From positions 117,682,000-117,745,999 of the forward strand of contig NC_089597.1 in NCBI RefSeq assembly GCF_019320115.1: 64,000 nt of DNA, in the 5' to 3' direction. Below are positions 32,205 to 42,689 of the stretch, one piece after another (position 1 is the stretch's first letter; each line of letters starts with the position of its first letter). The stretch comes from Miscanthus floridulus (Eukaryota; Streptophyta; Magnoliopsida; Poales; Poaceae). The position numbers were made by a program, and so were the translations under genes. Under the pieces are notes generated by a model. The model was not told where the DNA came from and did no database searches. It saw nothing but the letters and a program-made list of their open reading frames with translations.

Positions 32205-32832
32205 ATCATGAGCAGGGCGGCCGTGGCTGACATCGACGAGACTGAGTGAGATAGCAGTGCGGGCACAGCGACCACAGCAACGTGGCGAGGCAGAGAAAGG
32301 CGGACGTGGCTGCCGGAGACGCAGCGTCATCCATCGGAGTTGCAGAGCAAGCCCGCCGTGATGGATACCTCGCCTGGGCACAGTGCTGTCTTTTTTTTTC
32401 GCGAATGCACACGAGAGTGCGTATCTTTGCATTAGAAGAAGGAAGGTTTATGTTATAAGAATGCCATAGACGGCAGTGACAATTATTTGGTGACTACATT
32501 GTAATTAAGCACATCGAAGTTTCGATTAGAAGAGAGGCAGCTGTCATCTTTGCACCAGGCAACGTAGGCCCTGAGCTCCCGCTTCGATCCAACGATCAGC
32601 TTCGATCTTGATCATGTGGAGCGTCTCGGCGATGGAAGTTGTCAAGCTTCTGAAACACCGCGCACAGTGCTGTCTAATCTTGTTCATGGCTGCGGATTCC
32701 ATCATCAGAACGGTGGCAAACATTTGAGAGGGTAGCTGGTGATGGATAGGCCAAGTCTGGTTTATGTAATGTCTGCCGCACTTTTGCATATCCTGATACC
32801 TACCATGCCCAAACTATCAAGCAAGGTTAATA
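32205..32832 (+). repeat. Duplicated block R, copy R7, left half
   Basis: Matches R from 'gtggctgacatcgacgagac' to 'catgcccaaactatcaagca', interrupted by an L1 tail at 32392-32661. The right half of the same copy resumes at about 37251 ('taagctagaactttctctag'). Confidence 0.78.
32392..32661 (-). mobile_element. 5'-truncated L1 LINE tail
   Basis: 270 bp starting with poly-T on the plus strand (poly-A tail on the minus strand). Flanked by a perfect 14-bp target duplication, GCACAGTGCTGTCT (32378-32391 and 32662-32675). On the minus strand it holds the last codons of an L1 ORF2 (EADRWIEAGAQGL) and a 3' UTR ending in 'cgcactctcgtgtgcattcg' plus A-tail, a form common in grass L1 elements. Confidence 0.9.
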
Positions 32833-34527
32833 ATAACTAGGACGGGAGGCGCGCTTCGCCGCGCCCGTAGGACTGCAGTTGTGATCACAATATATTTGGA
32901 CTGAACTGAAAGTATTGAACTTAGGTCGGGCAGTATTGTGTATAGCAATTGATCATAGGAAAGAAAATACAGCGTGTGCTCATGTATGTATTTTTTTCAA
33001 AAACAAAGATGTCTGATAGATACATAAAAAAAAATAGAAACCATATTCTACTTCTACTTTAGAGTATGCAACTATGCTTTGGAGTCCATGTGCATGCCGA
33101 CCACCTCCATGCACCCTGCAAACACCATAGGAGCAACGATTATTTTTTCCTACACAGATGAAAAGACGATTCAAATTAGCAAGAGTAGTATGAATGAAAG
33201 ATTCATATCACAAAAATTGTTTAGCGCAAAGGATGAATGATTGCCGCCATGGTAACAAAACATTTTGTTCTGATCTGAAGCATGCACCACATGTAGACTT
33301 CAAACTTTAGGAAATGATATCAAACTACATTTGAGTATAAACAAAAGGAATTCATGAGACTAAGCAAGGACTCAGGTGGATTCCAGAGTTTTGAGACTAT
33401 CTCATTGAAGGTCTTCGGCCATGGAAGGAAAAAATGTAATTCAGAACAGGAAAATGAGTCAACCAAGAGGAAAGCAAAAACAAACATGGCATCAACACAG
33501 GCCGACCAACAATTATCAAAGCAGTATAAGATCTATGAGAAAACCAATCAATAAAGGTACATACATAAAATAGGAACTACAAATATGCCAGTATGTACCA
33601 TAGAAGGCAAAATGGTACCAATTAACATGACAAAGATATGAACACTATAATAAGAAAATAATAGCCAATAGATATTGGAATGGTTCCATTGCTCGATCTC
33701 AAAAAAAAAAAAACATACCTAACCATAGTTGATGAACCCATGTCCCTCGTGGTCCCAGCTGATAGGTATCAGGGAGTATCTGTGCAAAGGTATCTCTGAA
33801 CTGGTGTTGTAGACTCCTAGTCACCAGAGTAGCTTTAGAGGCATCCATAGTTTATCCCAAAGTATGACTCTAGCTTGCCGAGACCAGATTGCAGCGCAAA
33901 GCTTATACTTTGTTATGTGAATCAATCATTAACACGTTTGTTTTTAACACCACACATTTCACTGCTGTCAAGGGATAGGCTGCTGGTGGGGAGTTCTTTG
34001 AGAAAATACGCGCTGCACAGCAGCTCAGTGAAGATGAGGATTGTTTGGACCCTAGCCATTGTCCTAGTGTCAGGTTATTTGGTTGCCCAAAGGCCTAAAG
34101 CATGTCTGACTAATAATATGAACATATTTTTTATGTCGTAAATGGCAGTAGTCTAGGTACTTCTTTAAGCAGCTGATATCAAGGTTCGGCTACTGCCAAT
34201 TGATAGTATGCTTTTGCTTGAAAAAAGTATAGGCTGAACCTATAATAATCATATACCATCGAATGGTAGAATTTAGATACTGCCATATAAAGTGCTAGCA
34301 TGTTAGCCAAAAACACAATCAAAAGAAACAGTATCTAAATAGTATGTAAACCCCATATCTTATAATCAAGATGATGCAGCATTATATTTTGAAAGAACTT
34401 GTTGCAGATACCAATGGAGACAAAGCAGTTTCAGTCTCAACCTAGTAAGCTAGCTCAACTGACATACACGAAGCATCTATGTTGGTAGATGGTAGTGTGA
34501 TAGAAGATCGATTTGTGCTATCAAGTA

Positions 34528-34849
34528 ATAGGCGTTTAGTAAACATATGCAATTGACCTCTGAGATGCCAATAGATCAATAGAATAGATGTGAAGTATTA
34601 AGATTATAGGTTCAAGGATGATTGGTGCAGCTGCAGGCTAAACATGACCATCTCCTGTGTGTTGTGTTGAAAATCTCCTTGTTCAGCTATAGGCGTTTAG
34701 TAAATATATGCAATTGACCTCTGAGATGCCAATAGATCAATAGAATAGATGTGAAGTATTAACATTACAGGTTTAAGGATGATTGGTGCAGCTGCAGGCT
34801 AAACATGACCATCTCCTGTGTGTTGCGTTGAAGATCTCCTTGTTCAGCT
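34528..34849. repeat. 161-bp tandem duplication
   Basis: Two adjacent copies (34528-34688 and 34689-34849) starting 'ataggcgtttagtaaa', differing at about ten positions. Non-coding. Confidence 0.92.
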
Positions 34850-34993
34850 ATCAGTAAAGGTGGATGTTGTATCTGGCGGGCTGGGCTGGTAAACATAAAA
34901 TTACATAAGCAATATCCGTGGGGCTAGGCAGGTAGGAATAAAACTACATATGTAACAACAGGCACAAGAATTGTGATATGTAGCAAAAGATGA

Positions 34994-35058
34994 TTAATCT
35001 TGTTTAGCAGATTCATGGGACAACTGCAGTGTAGCAGATTTATGGGACAACTGCAGTA
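34994..35058. repeat. Short tandem duplication
   Basis: Two copies of 'tagcagattcatgggacaac' plus 'tgcagt', about 27 bp each with a one-base difference. Confidence 0.75.
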
Positions 35059-35298
35059 CCTTCGACATGATGTGTAATGTGGACCCTTTCCGATGATCCA
35101 GAGAGCACCATCGACACAGATGAGAGTTTGACTGGAGCAGGTAAATTTCTCTTCCTTTTAGACCAAAGAGAGCCAGTTTGACAACTTGAGGCTCCACTGG
35201 CAGTGTTGGCATCAGATTAGCGGCAAGAACAAAGTTTGATACCTGCAGATTGTATTGGTGTAATTAGAAAAAAAGCACAGCCCTGCTGTTGTGCTCCA

Positions 35299-35541
35299 GG
35301 GCCTTGTTTAGATGCCATCCAAATTCCAAGTTTTTTCACTCTCTCTCCATCACATCAATTTTTAGCCGCTTGCATGGAGTATTAAATGTAGGTAAAAAAA
35401 TAACTAATTACACAGTTTAGTTGGAAATCACGAGATGAATCTTTTGAGCCTAGTTGGTCCACGATTGGACAATATTTGCCAAATAAGACGAAAGTGGTAC
35501 TATTCATCGGGTTTAAAAAATTTGCAAAGTGAACCAGGCCC
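35299..35541. mobile_element. MITE, GGGCCTTGTTTAG family
   Basis: About 243 bp starting GGGCCTTGTTTAGAT and ending AACCAGGCCC, with the typical interior 'ttagttggaaatcacgagat' and 'gatgaatcttttgagcctag'. This family is abundant in sorghum and maize. The target duplication is unclear. Confidence 0.75.
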
Positions 35542-36120
35542 AGGTTCTATTACTAATGTCACTAGCTGATGTATCTGTTTTGGCTAAATAAAACAATAAA
35601 GAATGTGCTTGAATCTTTTTTTTTCTTAATTTTGGCAATGAATGTATATGTAGCTGCATCAGTTTTGCCTATCATCAGTTGTAATTGAGGTATGGAAGAA
35701 TATTGCGAAAATTGCCAATCATAAGGACTACCATACCATGGGATTTTAATAGCCAATGTGGCATATCCAGGAAGAACAGTTGTTGCCATCCTAATTTGTG
35801 CTGAAACAAAGAAAAAGAAACATCACTCCAGCCTTGGACCATACCAGATGGAAAGCACCAAGAAGCTAATTAATTTTAGGGGGAAAAAAGAAAGAATGGA
35901 AGGAGAGCACATGGCATCGTTGAAGCACTACACAACTACCATGAAATTGGAACTCCCTTCTGTGGAGCAGCAACAGGTACGATGAATCAAATATTGCCAT
36001 GTGTTTGGATGTTTTGGTGAATATAAAAAGCATGTAAGAAACTGAATGAAAAAACCAATCACGAAATAAATTAGGAGGGGATGGATGAGCCTGAGAGAGA
36101 GGTCAAGAGGATTATCTTAC

Positions 36121-36900
36121 CAAGTCTGATGCAGCCTTGGCCACGCTCTACGATCCAAATAGTCCCTGGAGGAGAGGGAGGAAGGGAACGATGCATTACT
36201 GCGAGGTGGGCAAGCAGGCACCAAGTCCATCTGTATGGAGAGGCTAGGATCGACGGAGCCACCGAGGAAAAAGGAGGGCAGCGAGCTCGCCGCTAACTCC
36301 ATCGACTCTGTCGGAGGAGTAAGGCAAAGAGTTAGGGAGGGATACCGTGGGCTGAACTGGAGGAGGAGAGGGTACCTTAATCGCATCTACTTTTTGTGCG
36401 CCGCCGTGACCGCATCTCGCGCCGCTGGTGCCACATCTCGCGCGGCCATCGGCACCACTGTCCTTGTCTTGCTGGCAGTGACGACTGATTGGAAGGAGGA
36501 GGCACCGTGCGCGTCGCCGCTGGGCGAGAGGAAGATGCGACGAAGCGGCCCGCCCGCGTAGCTGCTGCGCGCTTGCTGGCACCAGGGGATAGGAAGAGGA
36601 TGAAGTCACTGCGACCGCGGCGAGGCGGCCAGGCGCCGCATCCACGCGCGCCGCGACTGCAGAGGAGGACGAAGAGGAGGCGGAGGCAGCGAGGCTCGTA
36701 GGCATTTTTTTCTGGGGCATCGATGTGTAGCGGCCGGGCGCGGCATCCGCGAGCGCTGCGGCCGGGGTGAGAGGGAGAGGAGGTGGAGACGAAGCGGTGG
36801 CGGCGGGTGGCAGGCGGCATCAGCGCGCGCGGCGGACGGGAGCCGGCATCCGGGCTCGCGGCGGCCGGAGGAGACGAAGAAGGTGGAATGGGAGCTAGGC
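36121..36900 (-). other. GC-rich exon-like segment ending at a splice donor
   Basis: On the minus strand, 36900 to 36121 is GC-rich with several overlapping open frames rich in Ala, Ser, Arg and Pro, and ends at GACTTG|GTAAGATAA, a strong donor (exon end 36121). It looks like a first exon and 5' UTR of a grass gene captured by the insertion, or the start of a non-coding transcript. No frame shows a domain I recognise, and no downstream exon is evident in the AT-rich DNA to 32.9 kb. Confidence 0.35.
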
Positions 36901-36944
36901 GGAGGCGGCGAGGCGTTGTGTTTTTTTTTCTTGAGATTCATAGA

Positions 36945-37250
36945 CGCAGGCTGGGACACGGACGAACCACGGGGCGGCGCCTCGAACCACGCCACGTGGG
37001 AACAGTATGTAAACAGTAACCGAAGCGTTCTCAGCGCGCGGAACCCAGGCTGGGACACGGACGAACCACGGGGCGGCGCCTCGAACCGTAGCTGAATGAA
37101 GACACGCACTACGACATATATAAACAGTAGCCGGAGCGTTCTCAGCGCGCGGAACCTAGGCGCTTTATGGAGTTTCATATTCGCGAACAGTATATAAACA
37201 GTAGCCGGAGCGTTCTCAGCGCGCGGAACCTAGGCGCTTTATGGAGTTTC
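36945..37250. repeat. Cluster of overlapping direct repeats
   Basis: Segments 'ggctgggacacggacgaacc' plus 'acggggcggcgcctcgaacc' occur twice (about 36950 and 37049). 'cggagcgttctcagcgcgcg' (or a one-base variant) occurs three times, and 'aggcgctttatggagtttca' occurs twice. The repeats end exactly where block R7 resumes. Confidence 0.85.
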
Positions 37251-37717
37251 ATATAAGCTAGAACTTTCTCTAGATTTTTGTGGTTGATGGATCGTCGCAT
37301 TTCTGAAATGGGAGCTCTACAACTACAACTCTACAAGGAAATTGGAGAGAAGCTGAAACTTCAAACTGAGCCCCAACACTTAAAAATGACGGGATTGCAC
37401 TGAATTAATATGGGAACACAACACAACTAGAGAAGGGACTAGAGCACCAAAGTTACATTTATATTAATAGAGTAGCCGTGCAGTAACAAAGTTATATCTA
37501 TACTTAAAGTGACAGAGATTATTTTGCAGAGGTGTAGATAATGCAGGTCGAATTGAAGGCGAGGTGTGTGGAGTCCATTAATGGTACTCAGGGTGTAGGA
37601 TAGAGCATGAAACACAAGATGGGCGAGTGAGGACGAGCACTATCACTATTAGGCCATGCCCATGCCTCTAATCTATGAGGAGCATGAATAAGTTTTTGCT
37701 TACGCTACTACCTCTGG
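37251..37717 (+). repeat. Duplicated block R, copy R7, right half
   Basis: 'taagctagaactttctctag' onward to 'cactattaggccatgcccat' and 'gaggagcatgaataagtttt', co-linear with R2 and R6. Confidence 0.78.
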
Positions 37718-38640
37718 AACATTCAACAATTTTGAAAGTGTGTTTAAGTGCATATAGGTCTTGTTTGGCTTCAACCCTAGGAACAAAATGCATGGTTGGA
37801 GCATTGCCTGTGATGTGCGAGGATCGTATTTGGTTGTTGTCCTAAATAGGGATTTTGCTGCTCGTGCCTATACCGAGATTAGCATCACTTGCTTGGCTTT
37901 GGCAATTGTTTTTGAACGCTTGGGGCATAATTGGTTGGAGCCCTGGGCTTTCTTAGGGTCTGAACCAAACAGACCGCTGGTGCAGGAAGGTGATTAGCAT
38001 AACCAAACAGACCCCTACTTAGCACTATATTAGATGTCATTTGGTCTTTTTTCTCAAAAAAGTATCATGATGCCACATGTTCGTTCTCCTACAAAATTGC
38101 TGATTAGCCGCCGCTAGTTTTCTCCATATAATCTGATGAACAAGAATATTTAGCTAATATTATTTACTTTCAGACACCCAAATCTCTCTTTGTAGAACAA
38201 TAAATTAAGCCAATGATTTCAAATGGTTTTACAAATTTAGAAATAGTGTACCCTATTGAGATTACTTACTAACATACATAGAGTGATTGAGATATTTAAT
38301 TAGATAGGTGTATCTTTTCAACTAATGCGCAATATAAATAGGCCATTAGCGGTATTCTCAGGAATATGCATCAAACCAAACACATCTTTCTCAAACTTGT
38401 CTGGTCATGCCAAAAAAACATGGACTTTACAGGCACCTCTCGCCCAGCAATTTTTGCTAGGCAAATTCTCCAAGGCTCTAACCAAACATGCCCATAGTGT
38501 TTGCACTTTAAGCGTGATACATAGTTGCTGGTACTTTTGGGTGCTTCTTAGACTGATTTTCTTTAGTTTGACAATTTGCTATATTTATTGTGATTATTCA
38601 TATTGAATATCCAAATACAAGCATCCAGGCAATTGTCACA
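37718..38640 (+). repeat. Duplicated block E, copy E2
   Basis: Homologous to E1 (21126-21835) over at least 520 bp. It carries the same MITE-like inverted repeat at 37757-37975 (GGTCTTGTTTGG / CCAAACAGACC). The part after 38260 has no partner in the window. Confidence 0.72.
37757..37975. mobile_element. MITE-like inverted repeat in E2
   Basis: About 219 bp, the counterpart of 21162-21404 at the same position in block E, so it predates the duplication. Confidence 0.6.
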
Positions 38641-38704
38641 AGAGATCCATGGATGACCATATCACATCAAACCTTGCTTTCAAAGCAAAAACACTCTTTC
38701 TAGG

Positions 38705-39224
38705 CACTACTGGAGGCGCATGCTCTGGCCCTCGGCAAAGGACTAGAAACCCTCGGCAAAGACCCCTCGGGGAATTTTTAGACGGCGAAGGGGTCTTTGC
38801 CGAGGGCCCTTTATCGGGCACTCGGCAAAGCCTTTGCCGAGGGCCAGGATGGCCCTCGGCAAAGAAAAGACGCCGTCAGATGCCGGCGCCGTTGGCGGTT
38901 TCTTTGTCGAGGGCCGACCCTCGGCAAAGAAATGGTTTTTTTTTTGAATTTGTTTGCCGAGGGCCAACCCTCGCAAATAAAAGTTTTTATTTTTTTTAAA
39001 TCTTTGCCGAGGGCCTCCTCTATGGCCCTCGGCAAAGAAATTTTTAGGATTTTTTAAAAATTCTTTGCCGAGGGCCGGCCCTCGGCAAAGAAATGGTTTT
39101 TTTGAATTTTTTTAACCCTTTGCCGAGGGCCTACTCCCTGGCCCTCGGCAAAGAAATTGGCAGGATTTTTAAAAATTCTTTGCCGAGGGCCGGCCCTCGG
39201 CAAGAAAAAAATGGGGATTTTTTT
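38705..39224. mobile_element. CACTA element 2, left end, cut by the gap
   Basis: The terminus CACTACTGGAGGCGC at 38705 is followed by more than ten copies of TTTGCCGAGGGCC or its complement, up to the N run. The terminus is close to CACTA-1 (29630), but the subterminal motif differs (GAGGGCC against GAGTGC), so this is a related but distinct family. The rest of the element, if present, is in or beyond the gap. Confidence 0.85.
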
Positions 39225-39324
39225 NNNNNNNNNNNNNNNNNNNNNNNNNNNNNNNNNNNNNNNNNNNNNNNNNNNNNNNNNNNNNNNNNNNNNNNNNNNN
39301 NNNNNNNNNNNNNNNNNNNNNNNN
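39225..39324. other. Assembly gap of 100 N
   Basis: Exactly 100 N, the usual placeholder for unknown size. The left side ends in CACTA-2 subterminal repeats and the right side starts in the integrase-RT linker of copia B. Neither element can be assumed continuous across it. Confidence 0.98.
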
Positions 39325-41734
39325 CTCCACCACCATGGATGACCAAGTGCTCGACGACGAAGGTGCTGGTGAAGCCGCCAGCTTCCCCCGTGCTCGGACT
39401 GCTCTAGTCCCAAACTGCCTTCTCGTCGAACATGACGTCACGTGAGACAAGTACCTTGTCTCCACGTGGGTCATAGAGCCGGTACGCCTTGGTACCCTCC
39501 ACATAGCCTAGGAACACCATGCGTGTGCTCCTGTCCTCCAGCTTGGTGAGATTCGGCTTTGTCTTCCTAACATGGCCGATGCAGCCGAATGTCCGGAGGA
39601 AGGACACGCTTGGCTTGCGCCCATACCAAGCTTTGAACGACGTCTTGCCCGTTAGGGCCTTGGTCGAAGAGTGGTTGAGGATGAACACCACCGTGGTCAC
39701 CGCCTCACCCCAGAACCTTGCCGGCATGCCTTTGGCCTTCATCATGGATCGAGCCATGCTGACCACTGTCTGGTTCCGCCTCTCTACCACGCCATTTTGT
39801 TGTGGCGAGTACGGCGTGGTGTGGTGTCGCACCACACTCTGATCCGCGCAGTACACAGCGAACTCCACCGAAGAGAATTCGCCGCCGTGATCAGTTTTCA
39901 GCACGTGGAGCTTCTTGCCGCTCTCGGCCTCCGTGTGCATCTTGAACTTCTTGATCGCCGCCACCGCTTTATCCTTTCTCGTCAGGAGTTGCAGCCACAT
40001 ATAGTGACTGCAATCATCTATGAGCAGGAGGAAGTACCGCTAACCACCATTTGTAGCAGGCGTGATTGGCCCATAGAGGTCACCGTGGACGAGCTCGAGA
40101 GCGTCCTTCACGCGATACTTGGTCGTCTTTGGGAATGGTAGCCTCCTCTGCTTCCCGGCCAGGCAGCTGTCACACAGCTCGCCTCCGTGCTTGATGTGGG
40201 GTAGCTCTCGGACCATCTTCTCTAGCCGACCAAGTGCGTCGAAGCTGAGATGTTTGAACCAGGCATGCCACATCCATGGTTCCTCGGTGTGCCTTGCCGC
40301 CAGGCACATCGGCTGCTCTACCTTCAGGTCGAGCAGGTACAACCGGTTTAGGGACCTCTTCATCTTGGTGAGAAGTCGCTGCTCTCGGTCCCTGATCCTA
40401 AGGACTCTGTCCTTGATCAGTACCTCGCTACCACGCTCATCCAGCTAACCAATGCTGATGATGCTGGAACGCAGCTGCGGGATGTAATATACATCTGTTA
40501 GCGTGCGGTGCTCCCTGTTCTGGCACCTGAAGATGATGGTGCCGCGCCCTTGGATAGCCACCCTTGAGCCATCACCAAACTTCACCGTACCGGTAACATC
40601 ATCGTTGAGCTTGGAGAAGGATGCCTTGGAGCCCGTCATGTGGTTGCTAGCACTAGAGTCCAGATACCACCACAGCTCCTGGTCGGCTCCCACACGTCCA
40701 AGGTGAATTTGGGCGCGTGGTTCATCGAGGTTGATAGTCTTCAGGGCCTTCCCGGTTCCTTCCACCATCGTCGCCTCTTCCCTCTCCTCGGCCTCGACGT
40801 CGTGCAGTGCACAGAATGTCGCCATCAGGATAGTGGCCTCATCCTCATCATCAGCTTGCACCAGATGAGCCTCAACCTTCTTTTCCCGCTTGCGATTTGG
40901 GCACTCCCGTGCCCAATGGCCCATCTTCCCGTAGCGCCGATAAGCGTTGGGATCGACCTGCTTCTTCTTCTCCGAAGAAGCCCTGCCGCGGCGCTTGCCA
41001 TCGCCACCGCGACTAGAGGAGGCTGCCTTCCCAGAGTTCTTCCGAGCAGCCCACTCCTCTTCCATCAGCAGGAGTTTCCCGCTGTCCTTCGTTGCTATCG
41101 ACTACCCCAAGCGCTCGTCCACCGCCCACAGACGGCCTGTCACATCCTCAATGGTGAGGGTGGACAAGTCCAGCATTGTCTCTATGGATAGAGCGATCTG
41201 GATGTACTTTGTCGACATAGAGTGCAGGTACTTGGAGACCGCCTCCTCTTCATCGATGGTGACGCCATGGCTCTTCAGCTTGCTGATGAGCGTCTACAGG
41301 TGGAGGGAGAAGTCCTCCACCGTTTCACCATCCTTGAACTTGAGGTTAGCGTACTCCTGCTTTAGAAGCTGGGCTGTCGTCTTCTTTGCGCGGTCGGAAC
41401 CGACGTGCATCGCCGCAATAGCCTCCCATGCCTCCTTAGCAAAGCTCTTCGCCCCCAATGGCTCCCTGTACTCCACCGATATAGCAGCGAGGATATCCTC
41501 CAACGCTGACATGCCAACTTCCTCATTTTTGGTGCCCTTGTCAACAGCATTCCAGAGTCGTCGGGCTCTGAGCTTGACCTTCATGGTCACCGACTACTCT
41601 CCATAGTTGGTGCGAGTCAGCGTCAGCCAACTGGTGCCGCTGACCTCCCGTACCGTGCGAACAACGACCTTTGGTCGTGGCTGGGCAGCCACAATAGCGC
41701 CACTGCTGTCGCCCACTTCCGAACCACCCGTCAT
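39325..41734 (-). pseudogene. gag-protease-integrase of copia B, many stops and no frameshift
   Basis: Minus strand, ATG at 41734-41732, same family as copia A. The frame is continuous from Gag to the end of integrase; I see stops but no indel shifts. Stops fall where copia A has Trp or Gln, for example near 41594, 41297, 41103, 40447, 40042 and 39411. The zinc knuckle has lost two cysteines (YRRYGKMGHWARECP) and the protease reads DSSASNH instead of DSGASNH. The integrase keeps D (HGDLYGP), D (KTDHGGEF) and E (NGVVERRN). The sequence stops at the gap at the start of the Pro/Ser/Thr linker. Confidence 0.9.
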
Positions 41735-41767
41735 CGCCAACGGTTAGTCTGGCGACGGTGCTTGTAT

Positions 41768-41780
41768 GGCTCCGATACCA
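41768..41780 (-). promoter_or_regulatory. Primer-binding site of copia B
   Basis: Minus strand TGGTATCGGAGCC, two bases from the LTR, identical to that of copia A. Confidence 0.85.
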
Positions 41781-41782
41781 CT

Positions 41783-42248
41783 TGTTGGCCCATAGGATCA
41801 CTGGCTCAAGTGAGTGAACCACTCACCGGTCTTGCCGAGCACCCACTAGTCGTGCCGACCATGAACAAGCATTGTCCGTCCCCATGCACTATGGCTAGAG
41901 CTTAAACAAGAAGAAAGAATAGAGCATACACACACAGTACAAGACACCAGCGTTGGCCGAAGCCCTATCTAGGACATGGCAAATATGAACTCTCTTTACT
42001 GAGTTGCCGTGGTAGTCTATTTATACAACTCTATCCATCTAGTCCTAGTACAGCACACGTGCTGCAACAGTAACTAGATAACACAGCAGGGCTGACTCTG
42101 CGCTGGCCTCTGCATGTGGCTACAATGCTGTAGGTGAGCCGTGCGGCACCTGCATCTGCAGTGCTACAGTATCACACCAGGAGGCCTTTTCGGCGTCGCC
42201 TTCCCTTGCTGTGTTTACACAAGGAAAGCAGTAGATTATTCTAACAAT
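41783..42248 (-). repeat. Copia LTR shared by two elements
   Basis: 466 bp (minus strand TGTTAGAATAATC to GGGCCAACA). Downstream on the minus strand is the primer site and gag of copia B; upstream is the RNase H end of another copy. It is therefore 5' LTR to one element and 3' LTR to the other. Confidence 0.9.
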
Positions 42249-42439
42249 TCGTCCCCTAATCCTACTACTATCCCTTATACCCCCTCCATGCCAATCATCT
42301 CCTTCAGCTCCATGAGTTGAAGACGTCCGAGCGGCTTGGTGAGGACATCCGCGAGTTGCTAACCAGTTTCAATGAATTCAATGATGATCTGCCCTCCATC
42401 GACACAGTCCCTGAGAAAGTAGAACTTCACGTCGATGTG
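42249..42439 (-). pseudogene. C-terminal RNase H end of a second copia element (copia C)
   Basis: On the minus strand it encodes HIDVKFYFLR, DVLTKPLGRLQLMEL and KEMIGMEGV followed by a stop, matching the last about 60 codons of copia A (5485-5661), with one internal stop. It directly precedes the LTR at 42248. Confidence 0.88.
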
Positions 42440-42605
42440 TATGCTCTGTTCTCCCTTCTTATTCAAGCTCTAGCCATAGTGCGTGGGGGCGGACAATGCT
42501 TGTTCGTGGTCGGCACGGCTAGTGGGTGCTTGGCAACACTAGCGGGTGCTCGGCAAGACCGATGAGTGGTTCACTCACCTAAGCCGATGATCCTGTGGGA
42601 CAACA
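42436..42605 (+). repeat. Partial copia LTR in inverted orientation
   Basis: Plus-strand LTR 3' part ('tatgctctgttctccct', 'ctctagccatag', 'gatcctgtgggacaaca') corresponding to about 1057-1183 of the copia A LTR plus a small internal duplication ('agtgggtgcttggcaacact'). It is fused at a shared TGTG to the minus-strand RNase H end. Confidence 0.88.
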
Positions 42606-42689
42606 ATTACTTCTGATATGTCGAGAGGGTCTCTAACCTTCCCGCCTGGGTTTTGTTCACCATCGTGCCATGCCAAGGTAGCTGGTGAA

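Larger units (their letters stand above)
32833..37250 (-). mobile_element. Helitron-like insertion (candidate)
   Basis: The insertion splits block R7, whose halves are continuous in other copies. On the minus strand the left boundary reads as a GC-rich hairpin (arms around GCGCG) followed by CCTAG and then T, the pattern of a Helitron 3' terminus. The interior carries a GC-rich exon-like segment and AT-rich DNA. I could not find a convincing 5' TC end at the right boundary, where there are instead direct repeats (36945-37250). The class assignment is therefore tentative; the insertion itself is well supported. Confidence 0.4.

Noticed and set aside
36244..37178. Long Ala/Arg/Ser-rich minus-strand frames as a complete protein-coding gene
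   Set aside because: Several overlapping frames are open in GC-rich DNA, none has a recognisable domain and no downstream exon was found. Kept only as an exon-like segment.
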